A stretch of 64,000 nucleotides of DNA from Acidobacteriota bacterium (GCA_021812285.1 JAKAOH010000002.1:1-64000), one strand, 5' to 3'; positions 50,484 to 60,015 are shown, counted from the first letter of the stretch. Notes: generated from the letters alone by a model not told the origin. Program-made: numbers and translations.

Positions 50484-50957
50484 ATGATTTTCTCCAATCC
50501 TCGCTCGGAACGTGGCGCCGACATCCTGGAAGCGGCCCTGGTCCTGCCGCTATTGCTGGCGCTGATGTTTGGCGTCTATACGTTCGGCCGCGGCTGGGAC
50601 CTGTACCAGACGATGACGCGGGCGGCTCGCGAAGGCGTGCGGCAAGCGGTGACGACGAACTGCGCCATGTGCGGGGACACAACGCAGTCGTCCTCGTACA
50701 TTCAGTCGAACGTGGTTTTTCCCGCTTTGCAGGCGACTGGTTTCGACACGAGCAACAGTCTTTTTCAATCCACCTACCAGCAGGGCGAAACGTACATTGA
50801 TTCGGCCAATACGGTTTGCGGGGTGTACATCACCTACAGTTATCCCTTCCAGGTGATCCTCCCGTTCCTGCCGATTTCCGTGAGCACGATCGATTTGACG
50901 ACCAAAGTGCAGATGCGCATGGAGAACCAGCCAGTACCTCCTGCGACCTGTGGCTGA
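50484..50957 (+). CDS. TadE-like pilus assembly protein
   Basis: MIFSNPRSERGADILEAALVLPLLLALMFGVYTFGRGWDLYQTMTRAAREGVRQAV. Confidence 0.85.
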   Translation: MIFSNPRSERGADILEAALVLPLLLALMFGVYTFGRGWDLYQTMTRAAREGVRQAVTTNCAMCGDTTQSSSYIQSNVVFPALQATGFDTSNSLFQSTYQQGETYIDSANTVCGVYITYSYPFQVILPFLPISVSTIDLTTKVQMRMENQPVPPATCG

Positions 50958-50966
50958 GAGGCGAAC

Positions 50967-51593
50967 ATGAGAAGACCGGGAACAGCACGTACGCGCGCCA
51001 GCGAACGAGGCGTGGAGCTTTTTGAGCTGGCTATTCTGTTGCCGTTTCTTTTGGTGCTCGTGGCCGGAGCGGCGGATTTTGCGCAAGCCTGGAGTGCGCG
51101 GCAGATTCTGGCCAACGCCGCTCGAGAGGGCGCTCGTATCGGCTCGAATGGCGTCTACAATGATTTGGGCACCACCGATCCCTCTTCCATCCAGACGATT
51201 TGCCAGGATGTGGCGAATTATCTGATCCAGGCGAATCTGAGCCCTTCGTTCATGGGCGTGAATGGCACGACGGCGAGCGCAGTGACGAGCGCGTGCTCAT
51301 CGCCCGGGACGGTCCTCGATCCGACAACGGGTGCGACGGTCTCCTATACGTATTATTCGACGGGGTCCTATGGGCTGAAAATCACGCCGCTGTACCAAAT
51401 TACGACCACCGGACCGGAATGCCCGCCACTCGCGTCAAGCTGCATGATTTTCGCGACGCGCGTTTCCCTGACCTATCCCTACAATTGGTCATTCGGCTTC
51501 AACAACGCCATCAATCTGATCACCAGTTCCAGCTACTCGCCAACAATCACCATCAAGGTCTATGCGACCATGAATAACCTGAATACTTATTGA
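50967..51593 (+). CDS. TadE-like pilus assembly protein
   Basis: ASERGVELFELAILLPFLLVLVAGAADFAQAWSARQILANAAREGARIGS. Confidence 0.85.
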   Translation: MRRPGTARTRASERGVELFELAILLPFLLVLVAGAADFAQAWSARQILANAAREGARIGSNGVYNDLGTTDPSSIQTICQDVANYLIQANLSPSFMGVNGTTASAVTSACSSPGTVLDPTTGATVSYTYYSTGSYGLKITPLYQITTTGPECPPLASSCMIFATRVSLTYPYNWSFGFNNAINLITSSSYSPTITIKVYATMNNLNTY

Positions 51594-51602
51594 GGTGAGG
51601 GA

Positions 51603-53078
51603 ATGAATCGGCAGACGCAGGCGCGAAATGCTCGATCGGAACGCGGTTTGAGCCTGATCCTGGTGGCGTTTGGGCTCATCTTTCTGCTGGCGTTGGCCGG
51701 ACTCGCGGTGGATCTGGCGACGCTCTACGTGGCGCGAAATGAGGAGCAGCGCTCGGCCGACGCCGCGGCTCTGGCCGGAGCGTCGCAATTCGTCACCAGT
51801 TCGGTGACGAGCGGATTGATCACGGTGCAAGCCGCCGGACCGATGGCCGAGGCGCAAGCGGTGACGGTGGGAAATCAGAACCTGATCCTGGGGCGGAGCC
51901 CCAATCTGAGCACGAATAATTTCAACAGCACCTGCCCGGCGCCGAGCAATGTGTCCGGCGGCTGCCTGGATTTTTCCTACGCCAACGATCCGCAAATCAC
52001 CGTGGCGGTGGTGCAGAACGTTCCGACCTTTTTTATGAAGATTTTCGGGATTCAATCGGTGCCGGTATCGGTCACGGCGACGGCCGAGGCGTATACTCCC
52101 TCGGGTTCGGGTCCGGATACGGCGGTGAATTGCGTGAAGCCGTGGTTGCTGCCGAACTGCGACGAAAATTACATTGACACGACCGCAAGCTCCTCGACTC
52201 CCATCAGCGGGATCGATAATCCCAATTGTCCGGTGACCGACAGCAAGGGCAACCCCGTTTTGAACAGCGCCGGCGGCCAGGAATATTACGAATATTTCGT
52301 CGTTCCCAACCCGTCCGGATACGCCAACACGATTCTCCATCCCGGCTTGACAACCAGCGGGGCGATTGGCGAACTGCTGACGGTGAAACCCGGCACGCCC
52401 GGAGACGCCGAAACGCCCAGCAAATTCTGGCCGGTTTTCTTGCCTACGAACGGCAGTTTCATCTGCCCTGCTTGCGCCGCGAACGACCAAGCCACCAGCG
52501 GCACGAATTCAGCCGCGCTCTATCGTGAAAATATCGAATGCTGCAGCCAGCAAATCATCACCTGCGGAAACAACACGCTTGTAACTCCCATCAACGGCGA
52601 CAAAGTTGGCGCTACGGGCGCGGGCGTGGAATGCTTGATCAACGAAACGAACGCGGGCGTCGGTCAGGACTGCATCAGCATCGATCCGAGCAACTCCACG
52701 GTATGCCCGTATACAGGCGTAACGTACAGCCAGACAACCCCCTTCACGATATGGGCGGGCACCGACAATACCTATAACGTCTCTCCCGGCACGGTGATCC
52801 AGAACAGCAATTCCACCGTCACGATCCCGATCTACGACGGACAGGCGCTTTGCCCCGGCGGTTCGAGCGCGGCCACTTGCGCGCCGCAGTATGTGAACGT
52901 CGTCGGCTGGTTGCAGCTCTTCATTCAAAGAGTCAGCAAGAGCAACCAGGAGACGGTGTACGCGTTCGTCATGAACATCAGCGGCTGCGGCAATAGCGGC
53001 AGCAACGAATCCGGTCCGGGCACGGTCATTCCGGTCAACACCGGCAGCCCCATTCCCGTGCGGCTGATCCATAACTGA
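51603..53078 (+). CDS. TadG-like protein (Flp pilus-associated, Cys-rich)
   Basis: ARSERGLSLILVAFGLIFLLALAGLAVDLATLYVARNEEQRSADAAALAGASQFV N-terminus; long Cys-containing extracytoplasmic region. Confidence 0.85.
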   Translation: MNRQTQARNARSERGLSLILVAFGLIFLLALAGLAVDLATLYVARNEEQRSADAAALAGASQFVTSSVTSGLITVQAAGPMAEAQAVTVGNQNLILGRSPNLSTNNFNSTCPAPSNVSGGCLDFSYANDPQITVAVVQNVPTFFMKIFGIQSVPVSVTATAEAYTPSGSGPDTAVNCVKPWLLPNCDENYIDTTASSSTPISGIDNPNCPVTDSKGNPVLNSAGGQEYYEYFVVPNPSGYANTILHPGLTTSGAIGELLTVKPGTPGDAETPSKFWPVFLPTNGSFICPACAANDQATSGTNSAALYRENIECCSQQIITCGNNTLVTPINGDKVGATGAGVECLINETNAGVGQDCISIDPSNSTVCPYTGVTYSQTTPFTIWAGTDNTYNVSPGTVIQNSNSTVTIPIYDGQALCPGGSSAATCAPQYVNVVGWLQLFIQRVSKSNQETVYAFVMNISGCGNSGSNESGPGTVIPVNTGSPIPVRLIHN

Positions 53079-53434
53079 AATCGCCAGGCGGTAGCGGAGC
53101 AGTCTCGGCGAGACGGGTGCGCTCGCGGCAGTTTGCGGGCACCCGACATTGGTGGTCTTGCCGGCGGCGCATAGGGGCCTGGCATAGGCGCAAATCCCAG
53201 ATTCCATCCGGTGGTTGGGAAGAGGAGCGGGCGGAGGGTGTTGCCGGTTTTTTGGAAATGGGCCTGCCCAGGAGGCTTGGGCCGGATGGGCAAAACCCTC
53301 GCGACTGCTCGCAAAGGAAACAGAATGTATGACTTGGTTGCGTTATGGTACCCCGATTGCTGGCGATATAGAGGATAAAGACGGTCGTGTCTTCGCCCGG
53401 ACGGGGAGACGCGCGGAAAGCGCAATCATCTATG

Positions 53435-54976
53435 GTGAGCTCAAGCAACGTCATCAACGAGGAAGTGACCGTGGAAGAGTTTTGGCTGGTGGGTCTGGTA
53501 AAAAAGGCGATTTCGTTTCCCGTATTTCTCGGTGTTCTGCTAGCGGTTGCGGCAGGCGTGGTGGCGATGTCGCATCTGGCCGATCCGGATACGTGGTGGC
53601 ATACGAAGGTCGGGCAATGGATTCTGGCGACCGGCCGTTTCCCCACGCACGACATCTATTCCTACACCGTGCATGGGCATCCGTGGATTGCCTACGAATG
53701 GCTTGGGGAAGTATTGATGGGCCTGGCGGGCCGGGCGGGCGTGGGCGGGTTGATGTGGCTGCTGTGCGGTATTTCGGCCGCGTTGCTCACGCTGATGTAC
53801 ATCTACGCCTACGTCTATACGCGGAGCGTAAAGGCGGGGGTAACTGCTGCCGCCCTGCTGTTGCCGCTGGAAGGTGTTTTCTTCACGCTGCGCCCCCAGT
53901 TGATCGGGTATTGCTTCCTGGTGGTGTTGCTGATCCTGATGGAGTTGTATCGACAGGGAAACGAGAAGGCGCTGTGGTTCATTCCGCCGTTGTTCCTGGT
54001 TTGGGTCAATACGCATGGAACCTTTTTCATCGGGCTCGGCATTTTCGGCGTGTATTGGCTGTGCGGGCAGTTTGAATTCGAATGGGGAACCGTGGAAGCG
54101 AAGAAGTGGACGCCGCGGCAGAGCCGGCATCTGCTTCTGACCATTCTGGCTTCGACAATTCTGCTTCCGCTGACGCCGTACGGGACTCAGCTTGCCGCTT
54201 ATCCCTTCGAGATGGCGTTCATGCAGCCGCTCAATATTCAGAGCATTCAGGAGTGGCAACCGCTGAGTTTCGGGCCGCCGTGGGGAAAAGCGTTTCTCAT
54301 TCTGGTGGTCGCGCTCCTGTTTTTGCAGTTGAGGTGGAAGCCGCGGTATCGCTTCTTCGATCTGGTCTTGTTGACTGTCACGATTTTTGCCGCTGCGCAG
54401 CATCAGCGTTTCATCGCCGTCCTCGTATTCGCCTTTTTGCCGATCGTGGCCGCTTTTGTCGGCCGCTGGATGACTCCCTACGCTCCGAGCAAGGACAAAT
54501 ATCTGTTGAACGTGGCGCTGATCGCCTTGATCGTCTTTGGCGTCTTCCACTTTTTCCCCAACGATCGCCAGATCGATAAGCGTTTGGGAAAGACGTATCC
54601 AATGAAGGCGATCGCCTACATTCAGGAGCATGGCATTCCCGAGCCGTTGTACAACGACTACGGTTGGGGCGGGTACCTGATCTGGAAGTTCGGCAATCTG
54701 CACGGCAGCTCGCTGCCGGTGTTTATTGACGGCCGCGCGGACATCTACGATTACGCCGGAGTTTTGCGGGACGATCTGGATATCGCGGACCTGAAACCGG
54801 ACACGCCTTTCTTGTTCGATAAATATCAACTCCGGACGGTCTTCACCAATTCCGATTCCGCCCTGGCGACGTATTTGAGGGCTTCGCCCGAGTGGTCGAT
54901 CGCGTATCAGGACAAACTGTCCACGATTTTCCTGTATCACGGGAAGTATCCAAAGGCGGCTTCCTATGGGTTCTGA
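53435..54976 (+). CDS. GT-C-like polytopic membrane protein (putative glycosyltransferase); start codon uncertain (ORF from 53387)
   Basis: LADPDTWWHTKVGQWILATGRFPTHDIYSYTVHGHPWIAYEWLGEVLMGLAGRAG then about 10 hydrophobic segments and a soluble C-terminal domain. Confidence 0.72.
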   Translation: MSSSNVINEEVTVEEFWLVGLVKKAISFPVFLGVLLAVAAGVVAMSHLADPDTWWHTKVGQWILATGRFPTHDIYSYTVHGHPWIAYEWLGEVLMGLAGRAGVGGLMWLLCGISAALLTLMYIYAYVYTRSVKAGVTAAALLLPLEGVFFTLRPQLIGYCFLVVLLILMELYRQGNEKALWFIPPLFLVWVNTHGTFFIGLGIFGVYWLCGQFEFEWGTVEAKKWTPRQSRHLLLTILASTILLPLTPYGTQLAAYPFEMAFMQPLNIQSIQEWQPLSFGPPWGKAFLILVVALLFLQLRWKPRYRFFDLVLLTVTIFAAAQHQRFIAVLVFAFLPIVAAFVGRWMTPYAPSKDKYLLNVALIALIVFGVFHFFPNDRQIDKRLGKTYPMKAIAYIQEHGIPEPLYNDYGWGGYLIWKFGNLHGSSLPVFIDGRADIYDYAGVLRDDLDIADLKPDTPFLFDKYQLRTVFTNSDSALATYLRASPEWSIAYQDKLSTIFLYHGKYPKAASYGF

Positions 54977-55091
54977 TGCGTTTACAAGTTAGTTCATTAC
55001 AAAGGGTTTGTGTCAGCAAAACCTGACGTTTTTCGGGTTCCGGGCCGTGGGAAAGAAGCTGGAAACGGGGGGTAATAAGCGTAAGTGTTTA

Positions 55092-55105
55092 TAGTTCTAG
55101 AACTA
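55092..55105. promoter_or_regulatory. 14-bp perfect palindrome TAGTTCTAGAACTA, candidate activator-binding site upstream of flp
   Basis: Exact palindrome in the about 400-bp intergenic region upstream of flp, roughly 200 bp 5' of the candidate sigma-54 promoter. Confidence 0.4.
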
Positions 55106-55294
55106 ATGGACTCTCTGATTTCACCTCGCGGGAGGGTAGGCTGCGTGCAAGGTAATCGCGGCCATGAGTTCCTCCTTGTGTATGTTGAAGATGCCGGCAA
55201 GGGCGGCCTCGGGACCTCGATGGTTGAGTCGAGGGAAGGAAGGGCATTGGCGATTGCGAAACCGAAGGCAGGGCTAAGGGAGTTCTTAGAATTT

Positions 55295-55310
55295 TGGCAG
55301 CAGAAGTGCA
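55295..55310 (+). promoter_or_regulatory. Candidate sigma-54 (-24/-12) promoter for flp
   Basis: TTGGCAGCAGAAGTGCA: GG and GC separated by exactly 10 nt; close to TGGCACG-N4-TTGCW; about 65 nt upstream of the flp ATG. Confidence 0.5.
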
Positions 55311-55373
55311 TCATGCAAAAGGGAACGGCGCAGCGCCGCTGTGCCGATGACCGCTCTCCAAGGAGGGAAGGAA

Positions 55374-55547
55374 ATGAAGAACCTGTTGCGTCGTTTGTGG
55401 AAGGAAGAAGAAGGCCAGGACCTGATCGAGTACGCCCTGCTGGTCGTGCTCATCTCGTTGATCGCCGTGGCCTCGCTCCGCGTGGCTGGCGATGCCGTCA
55501 GCGATGCTTTCTCGAACGCGGCTGCGAACCTCACCAGCAACACGTAA
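55374..55547 (+). CDS. flp: Flp-family type IVb pilin
   Basis: MKNLLRRLWKEEEGQDLIEYALLVVLISLIAVASLRVAGDAVSDAFSNAAANLTSNT; G/xxxxEY processing motif (EEEG|QDLIEY); strong RBS AAGGAGGGAAGGA. Confidence 0.95.
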   Translation: MKNLLRRLWKEEEGQDLIEYALLVVLISLIAVASLRVAGDAVSDAFSNAAANLTSNT

Positions 55548-55571
55548 TTGACCGGCACAGCGCGCTCGGAT

Positions 55572-55599
55572 CACTGGAGGGGGAAATTCCCCTCCAGTG
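55572..55599 (+). terminator. Strong hairpin downstream of flp (attenuator/mRNA stabiliser or terminator without U-tract)
   Basis: CACTGGAGGGG-GAAATT-CCCCTCCAGTG: perfect 11-bp stem, 6-nt loop, 24 nt after the flp stop codon. Confidence 0.7.
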
Positions 55600-55964
55600 C
55601 ACGAGCCGAAATCAGGGAAGACAATTCAGGCCGCGCATATCCCCCGGCAGGACGCAAGACGGGGCGGGAGAGCGCGGCCGGTTTTGTTTTCAGTCTCGGA
55701 TCGCCGATGGGGGGGAAACCAGGGCGCGCGGTGGGTGTTTCTCGCACCGCGTAGCGTTCACGGCGCCGAATCCGGGGAACCTAGATTATCCGCGTCGTGG
55801 AGACTTCCGAGACGATTGTATTCATTGTGCGGCGCCCGCTGGCGGGACGGAAGATCCGGGGAAATCCAACCGTTGTCAGAATGTAACCTTGCTTATCAGG
55901 AAAAGGCGCGGCGGTACAGGACTGCTGGTAAGATTGCACGGTCGGGGTGGTGACCGTTGGATGC

Positions 55965-56516
55965 ATGGTAATGATGGCAATCCTTTCTAATCTGCATTTG
56001 CCGTGGATTTTGGCCGTAATCCTGACACTTGTCGCCGGGCTGGGCGACCTGCGCACGCGACGCATCCCGAACCGGTTGACGGTTCCGGCGCTCCTGGCGG
56101 GCTTGGGCGTCAACGGGCTTCTGGGCGGGTGGCACGGATTGCTTTTCAGTTTGGAAGGCGCGGGATTGGGTTTGGGACTTCTGCTCCCGCTGGTTCTCTT
56201 GCGCGGGCTTGGCGCGGGGGACTGGAAGCTGATGGGAGCGCTGGGGGCCTTCGTGGGTCCAGCGATGACATTCACGATTTTGTTTGTTTCGATGTGCCTG
56301 GCCGCGGCCTGGGGAGTGGTGGAGATGATCCGGCAGCGGCGGGTGAAGACAACGCTGTGGAATTTGTGGGAACTGGTGCACGGATTTGTGTTATTCGGGT
56401 TGCAGCCGAATCCCAACATTTCGATTGATACTCAGCCATTGATCAAGCTGCCGTTCGGCGTGGTGACGGCCGTGGCCACAGCCGCGGCCCTCTCGGCGGC
56501 TTGGCTAAGGTTGTAG
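55965..56516 (+). CDS. cpaA: Prepilin peptidase (A24, TadV/CpaA)
   Basis: LAVILTLVAGLGDLRTRRIPNRLTVPALLAGLGVNG...LLPLVLLRGLGAGDWKLMGALGAFVGP (D-x-R-x-RIPN and GAGD motifs). Confidence 0.9.
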   Translation: MVMMAILSNLHLPWILAVILTLVAGLGDLRTRRIPNRLTVPALLAGLGVNGLLGGWHGLLFSLEGAGLGLGLLLPLVLLRGLGAGDWKLMGALGAFVGPAMTFTILFVSMCLAAAWGVVEMIRQRRVKTTLWNLWELVHGFVLFGLQPNPNISIDTQPLIKLPFGVVTAVATAAALSAAWLRL

Positions 56517-56535
56517 CGGAAAGGGGAACGGGGAG

Positions 56536-57390
56536 ATGAACCGCAGGCGGTTACTGATCGGTTTGGCCACGGCAGTGGTGTTGGCCGTGCTTGCGAGCAC
56601 GTTCGTATACCGGCAGGTTCGCCAGACCCCGGTGGTCCAACAACAGAAGGCGCCATCGACGCAGATCGTTGTTGCGTCTGCGCCCTTGCCGCTGGGCACG
56701 CGTCTGGACGCGCACGATTTGCGCTTGGTTCCCTGGCCCGGCAACGAGCCGGTGCCCGGGATGTTCACTCGGTTGCAGGACGCCGAGGGACGGGCGCTGA
56801 TCACGAACGTCGTGCAAAACGAGCCGATTCTCGAGTCGGAATTGGCTCCCCGAGAAGCTGGAGCGGGCTTGCCGGCGACGATTCCCGAGGGCATGCGCGC
56901 GGAGTCGGTTGCGGTGAACCAGGTGGTGGGCGTATCCGGATTCGTGCAGGCGGGAAATATGGTGGATGTGATCGCCGTTGGCAACCCAGGCAACGGCGAG
57001 GGTGGCGGTCAGACGTTGGCCAAGACGGTGCTGGAAAACGTGAAGGTGCTGGCGGCGGGGGAGCAGGTGACGCAGGACGCCCAGGGCAAGCCGCATGTTG
57101 TCCCGGTGGTGACGCTGCTGGTTTCTCCGGAAGATGCCGACAAGCTGGCGCTGGCCGCGGCGCAGGCGCGCATACAGTTGGCATTGCGGAACACGATTGA
57201 CACCAAGGTTGTCCATCCGCCGAGCATCTTTCAGGCGCAGTTGCTCAGTCCGACGGGCGGACCGGCGCCGACGGGTCCGCGGCGGATCATTCGGCGGCCC
57301 CGGCGCGTGGTGCCACAAGCACCGCCGCCCTACGTGGTGGAAGTGATCAGCGGAAACAAACGGGAAACGAAGACGTTCCCGAATCACTAA
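56536..57390 (+). CDS. cpaB: Flp pilus assembly protein CpaB/RcpC
   Basis: TM, SAF-like domain VVASAPLPLGTRLDAHDLRLVPWPGNEPVPGMF; VNQVVGVSGFVQAGNMVDVIAVG; TLLVSPEDADKLALAAAQARIQLALRNTID. Confidence 0.92.
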   Translation: MNRRRLLIGLATAVVLAVLASTFVYRQVRQTPVVQQQKAPSTQIVVASAPLPLGTRLDAHDLRLVPWPGNEPVPGMFTRLQDAEGRALITNVVQNEPILESELAPREAGAGLPATIPEGMRAESVAVNQVVGVSGFVQAGNMVDVIAVGNPGNGEGGGQTLAKTVLENVKVLAAGEQVTQDAQGKPHVVPVVTLLVSPEDADKLALAAAQARIQLALRNTIDTKVVHPPSIFQAQLLSPTGGPAPTGPRRIIRRPRRVVPQAPPPYVVEVISGNKRETKTFPNH

Positions 57391-57395
57391 GGCCG

Positions 57396-58772
57396 GTGAG
57401 GGACATGGCGAAGACGAAGCGGAATATTTGGCTGGGCCTGGCGTTCGCATTGGCTTTTGCGCTGAATCTGGGCGCACGACAGCAGCCCGCGGGAGCGTCG
57501 CTTCCGCAGACGCTGCACCTTCTCGTCAACCGATCGCTTGTGATCACGTCGCCGGTGCGGATCACCCGGGTTTCAATCGCAAACCCGGACATCGCGCAAT
57601 TGACCGTGATCAGCCCCTACCAGGTGCTGGTGGATGGGAAAACGCCTGGGGCGGTGACGATGATTTTGTGGGGCGCCAACGGTGAAACCGAGACGTTCGA
57701 TCTTTACGTGGACGTCGACGTGATGGCGCTGAGCCAGAAGATCCACGACGTATTTCCTTCCGAGCACGTCCGGATCGAGGCGTCGCAGAATATCGTCATG
57801 CTGACCGGCCAGGCATCGTCGGCTGGCGTCGCGGACCGGATCTACCAACTGGTTTCGGCGGAAGTGCCGAAGGTGATCAGCCTGATTCAGGTGCCCACCG
57901 CGCCCACCGAAGGCCAGATTTTGCTTGCCGTCAAGTTCGCCGAGCTGGACCTGACGAAGGAACAGGATTGGGGCTTCAACTTCTTCAGCCTGCCCGGTTC
58001 GACCACGCGGACCTTGGGCGTCGCGCAGACGCAGCAGTTTGGTCCGCTGAGCACGCCAAACATCTCGAGCCAATCGACCTCGACGAGCACAACCTTGACC
58101 GCGGGCGACATCATGAATCTGTTTATTTTCCGCCCGGACATCAATATGGGCATCACGATCAAGGCGCTGATCAACAGCAGCATCCTGCAGATTCTCGCTC
58201 AGCCGAATCTATTGACCGAAACCGGGAAGCAGGCCAGTTTCCTGGCCGGCGGCGAATTCCCGTTCCCGGTGATTCAGGGCGGAGCGGCCGGGTCCGTGCC
58301 GACGGTTACGGTCCAGTTCAAGCAGTTTGGCGTGATGCTGCACTTTACGCCGACGCTGACGGCGGACGGAAAGATCGATCTGAAGGTCGAGCCGGAAGTG
58401 AGCACGTTGGACTACACCAACGCTTTGCAACTGCAAGGCTTCCTGATTCCGGCGATTTCGACTCGACAGGTGAAGAGCGAAATGCTGCTCAAGGACGGTC
58501 AGACGTTCGCCATCGCGGGCTTGCTCGATAACCGGGTGACGAAGGTGATGGACAATATCCCGTGGCTGAGCAGCGTGCCGATTTTGGGCAAACTTTTCAG
58601 GAGCTGGCAAATCCAGAAATCCCATTCCGAGTTGCTGGTGCTCGTCACTCCGCATATAGTGGAGCCATATGGCCCCGGCCAAGCCCCTTCGGGACCGAAA
58701 TTTCCGATTCCGTTCATGACCTGGCCGCCCCCGGCCGCCAAATCCGGCCAAACAGGGCAGTCGGGCAAATAA
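57396..58772 (+). CDS. cpaC: Secretin CpaC/RcpA
   Basis: Pilus N-domain LHLLVNRSLVITSPVRITRVSIANPDIAQLTVISPYQVLVDGKTPGAVTMILWG; secretin core LAQPNLLTETGKQASFLAGGEFPFPV...LVLVTPHIVEP. Confidence 0.94.
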   Translation: MRDMAKTKRNIWLGLAFALAFALNLGARQQPAGASLPQTLHLLVNRSLVITSPVRITRVSIANPDIAQLTVISPYQVLVDGKTPGAVTMILWGANGETETFDLYVDVDVMALSQKIHDVFPSEHVRIEASQNIVMLTGQASSAGVADRIYQLVSAEVPKVISLIQVPTAPTEGQILLAVKFAELDLTKEQDWGFNFFSLPGSTTRTLGVAQTQQFGPLSTPNISSQSTSTSTTLTAGDIMNLFIFRPDINMGITIKALINSSILQILAQPNLLTETGKQASFLAGGEFPFPVIQGGAAGSVPTVTVQFKQFGVMLHFTPTLTADGKIDLKVEPEVSTLDYTNALQLQGFLIPAISTRQVKSEMLLKDGQTFAIAGLLDNRVTKVMDNIPWLSSVPILGKLFRSWQIQKSHSELLVLVTPHIVEPYGPGQAPSGPKFPIPFMTWPPPAAKSGQTGQSGK

Positions 58773-58824
58773 GGGTTTTGCGACGTGAACGGGATCGGGG
58801 GACGGTGAGAAGACAGAACGATCC

Positions 58825-60012
58825 ATGCTAAGGGTTTTGATTGCGAGCGCTGATCTGCACAGCAGTCAGCAACTCCGGGCTTCGCTCGAGCAGACGGGCT
58901 TGGTAGGAGACGTCGTCGAGTGGAAAATGACGGGGGACGAACTCCCGCAGCCGGGAGAGGCCTCCGCTGATGTTGTGCTGCTCGACCTCGGGCGTGACCC
59001 GGAGCCCTATTTCGCCCTGGCGAAGCACGTCCGAACGCTTCAGCCGGCGGTGCGCGTCATCGCCTGCTCGACGCATTCCGATCTCGATCCCCAGCTCCTG
59101 CTCGAGGCGATGCGCAGCGGGGTTCAGGAGTTCCTCTCGAAGCCGGTGTCTCCGGACGCTTTCCGTGACACTCTCGATCGCTTTGAAGCCGAAGTGAACG
59201 CTCCGGAAAAGCGCGCCACCGATCGCTTGATCGTGGTGATGGGAGCCAAGGGCGGTGTGGGAACAACGACGGTCGCGGTGAACCTTGCCGTGCAACTGGC
59301 GCACAAAGTGAAGCGCCGCACCGTGCTGGTCGACTTCGGGCGCCCGCTCGGCCAAACGCATCTGATGCTCAACCTCACCCCGCGGTTCAACGTGCGCGAT
59401 GCGGTCGAGAATTTGAACCGTTTGGACAGCCACTTTTTCACCGGTTTGCTCACCGAGCACCGGAGCGGACTCGAACTGCTCGGCGGCGTGACGCAACCCG
59501 AGGAGTGGGAGCGGATTCCGCTGGCGTCCACCGCCCGGGTGATCAACGTGGCGCAAAGCAACTTCGAATCGGTGGTCGTGGACTACGGAACGCAGTTTTC
59601 GACGGAGTGGGCTCCGGTGCTGCGCACCGCGCGGGCGGTCGTCATGGTGGCGGAAACGAACGTGCCGGCGCTGTGGGCGCTGGAACGCCACCTGCTGGCG
59701 CTGCTGGGCATGGGGATCGAAGCGAGCCGCCTGCAGATCGTCGTCAACCGCTGGCGGCGGGCGGACCAGGACGCCCTGAAGACGGTGGAAAAAAACATCA
59801 AGCATCCGATCTTTTCCGTGATCCCGAACGACTACAAACAGGTGAGCGACGCGATCAACATGGGAACCCCGCTCATGGGAAACCACAACAACCCGTTGGT
59901 GTCGAAGTTCGCCCAACTGGCGGCCCAGCTGAGCGGAGCGGAGTCTTCGCCGCAAGAGACGAAATCGGGCGGGTTCAACCTGTTTCTGTTTTCGTCGAAG
60001 AAAGGCGGATAA
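58825..60012 (+). CDS. cpaE: CpaE/TadZ-like ATPase with N-terminal receiver-like domain
   Basis: DVVLLDLGRDPEPYFALAKHVR...; MinD-like VVMGAKGGVGTTTVAVNLAVQLAHKVKRRTVLVDF. Confidence 0.9.
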   Translation: MLRVLIASADLHSSQQLRASLEQTGLVGDVVEWKMTGDELPQPGEASADVVLLDLGRDPEPYFALAKHVRTLQPAVRVIACSTHSDLDPQLLLEAMRSGVQEFLSKPVSPDAFRDTLDRFEAEVNAPEKRATDRLIVVMGAKGGVGTTTVAVNLAVQLAHKVKRRTVLVDFGRPLGQTHLMLNLTPRFNVRDAVENLNRLDSHFFTGLLTEHRSGLELLGGVTQPEEWERIPLASTARVINVAQSNFESVVVDYGTQFSTEWAPVLRTARAVVMVAETNVPALWALERHLLALLGMGIEASRLQIVVNRWRRADQDALKTVEKNIKHPIFSVIPNDYKQVSDAINMGTPLMGNHNNPLVSKFAQLAAQLSGAESSPQETKSGGFNLFLFSSKKGG

Positions 60013-60015
60013 ACC

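Noticed and set aside
53540-54940. 466-aa minus-strand ORF
   Set aside because: Gln/Arg-rich antisense of the GT-C-like gene.
55085-55990. 301-aa plus-strand ORF spanning flp
   Set aside because: Out of frame with flp; random composition; covers the intergenic region and hairpin.
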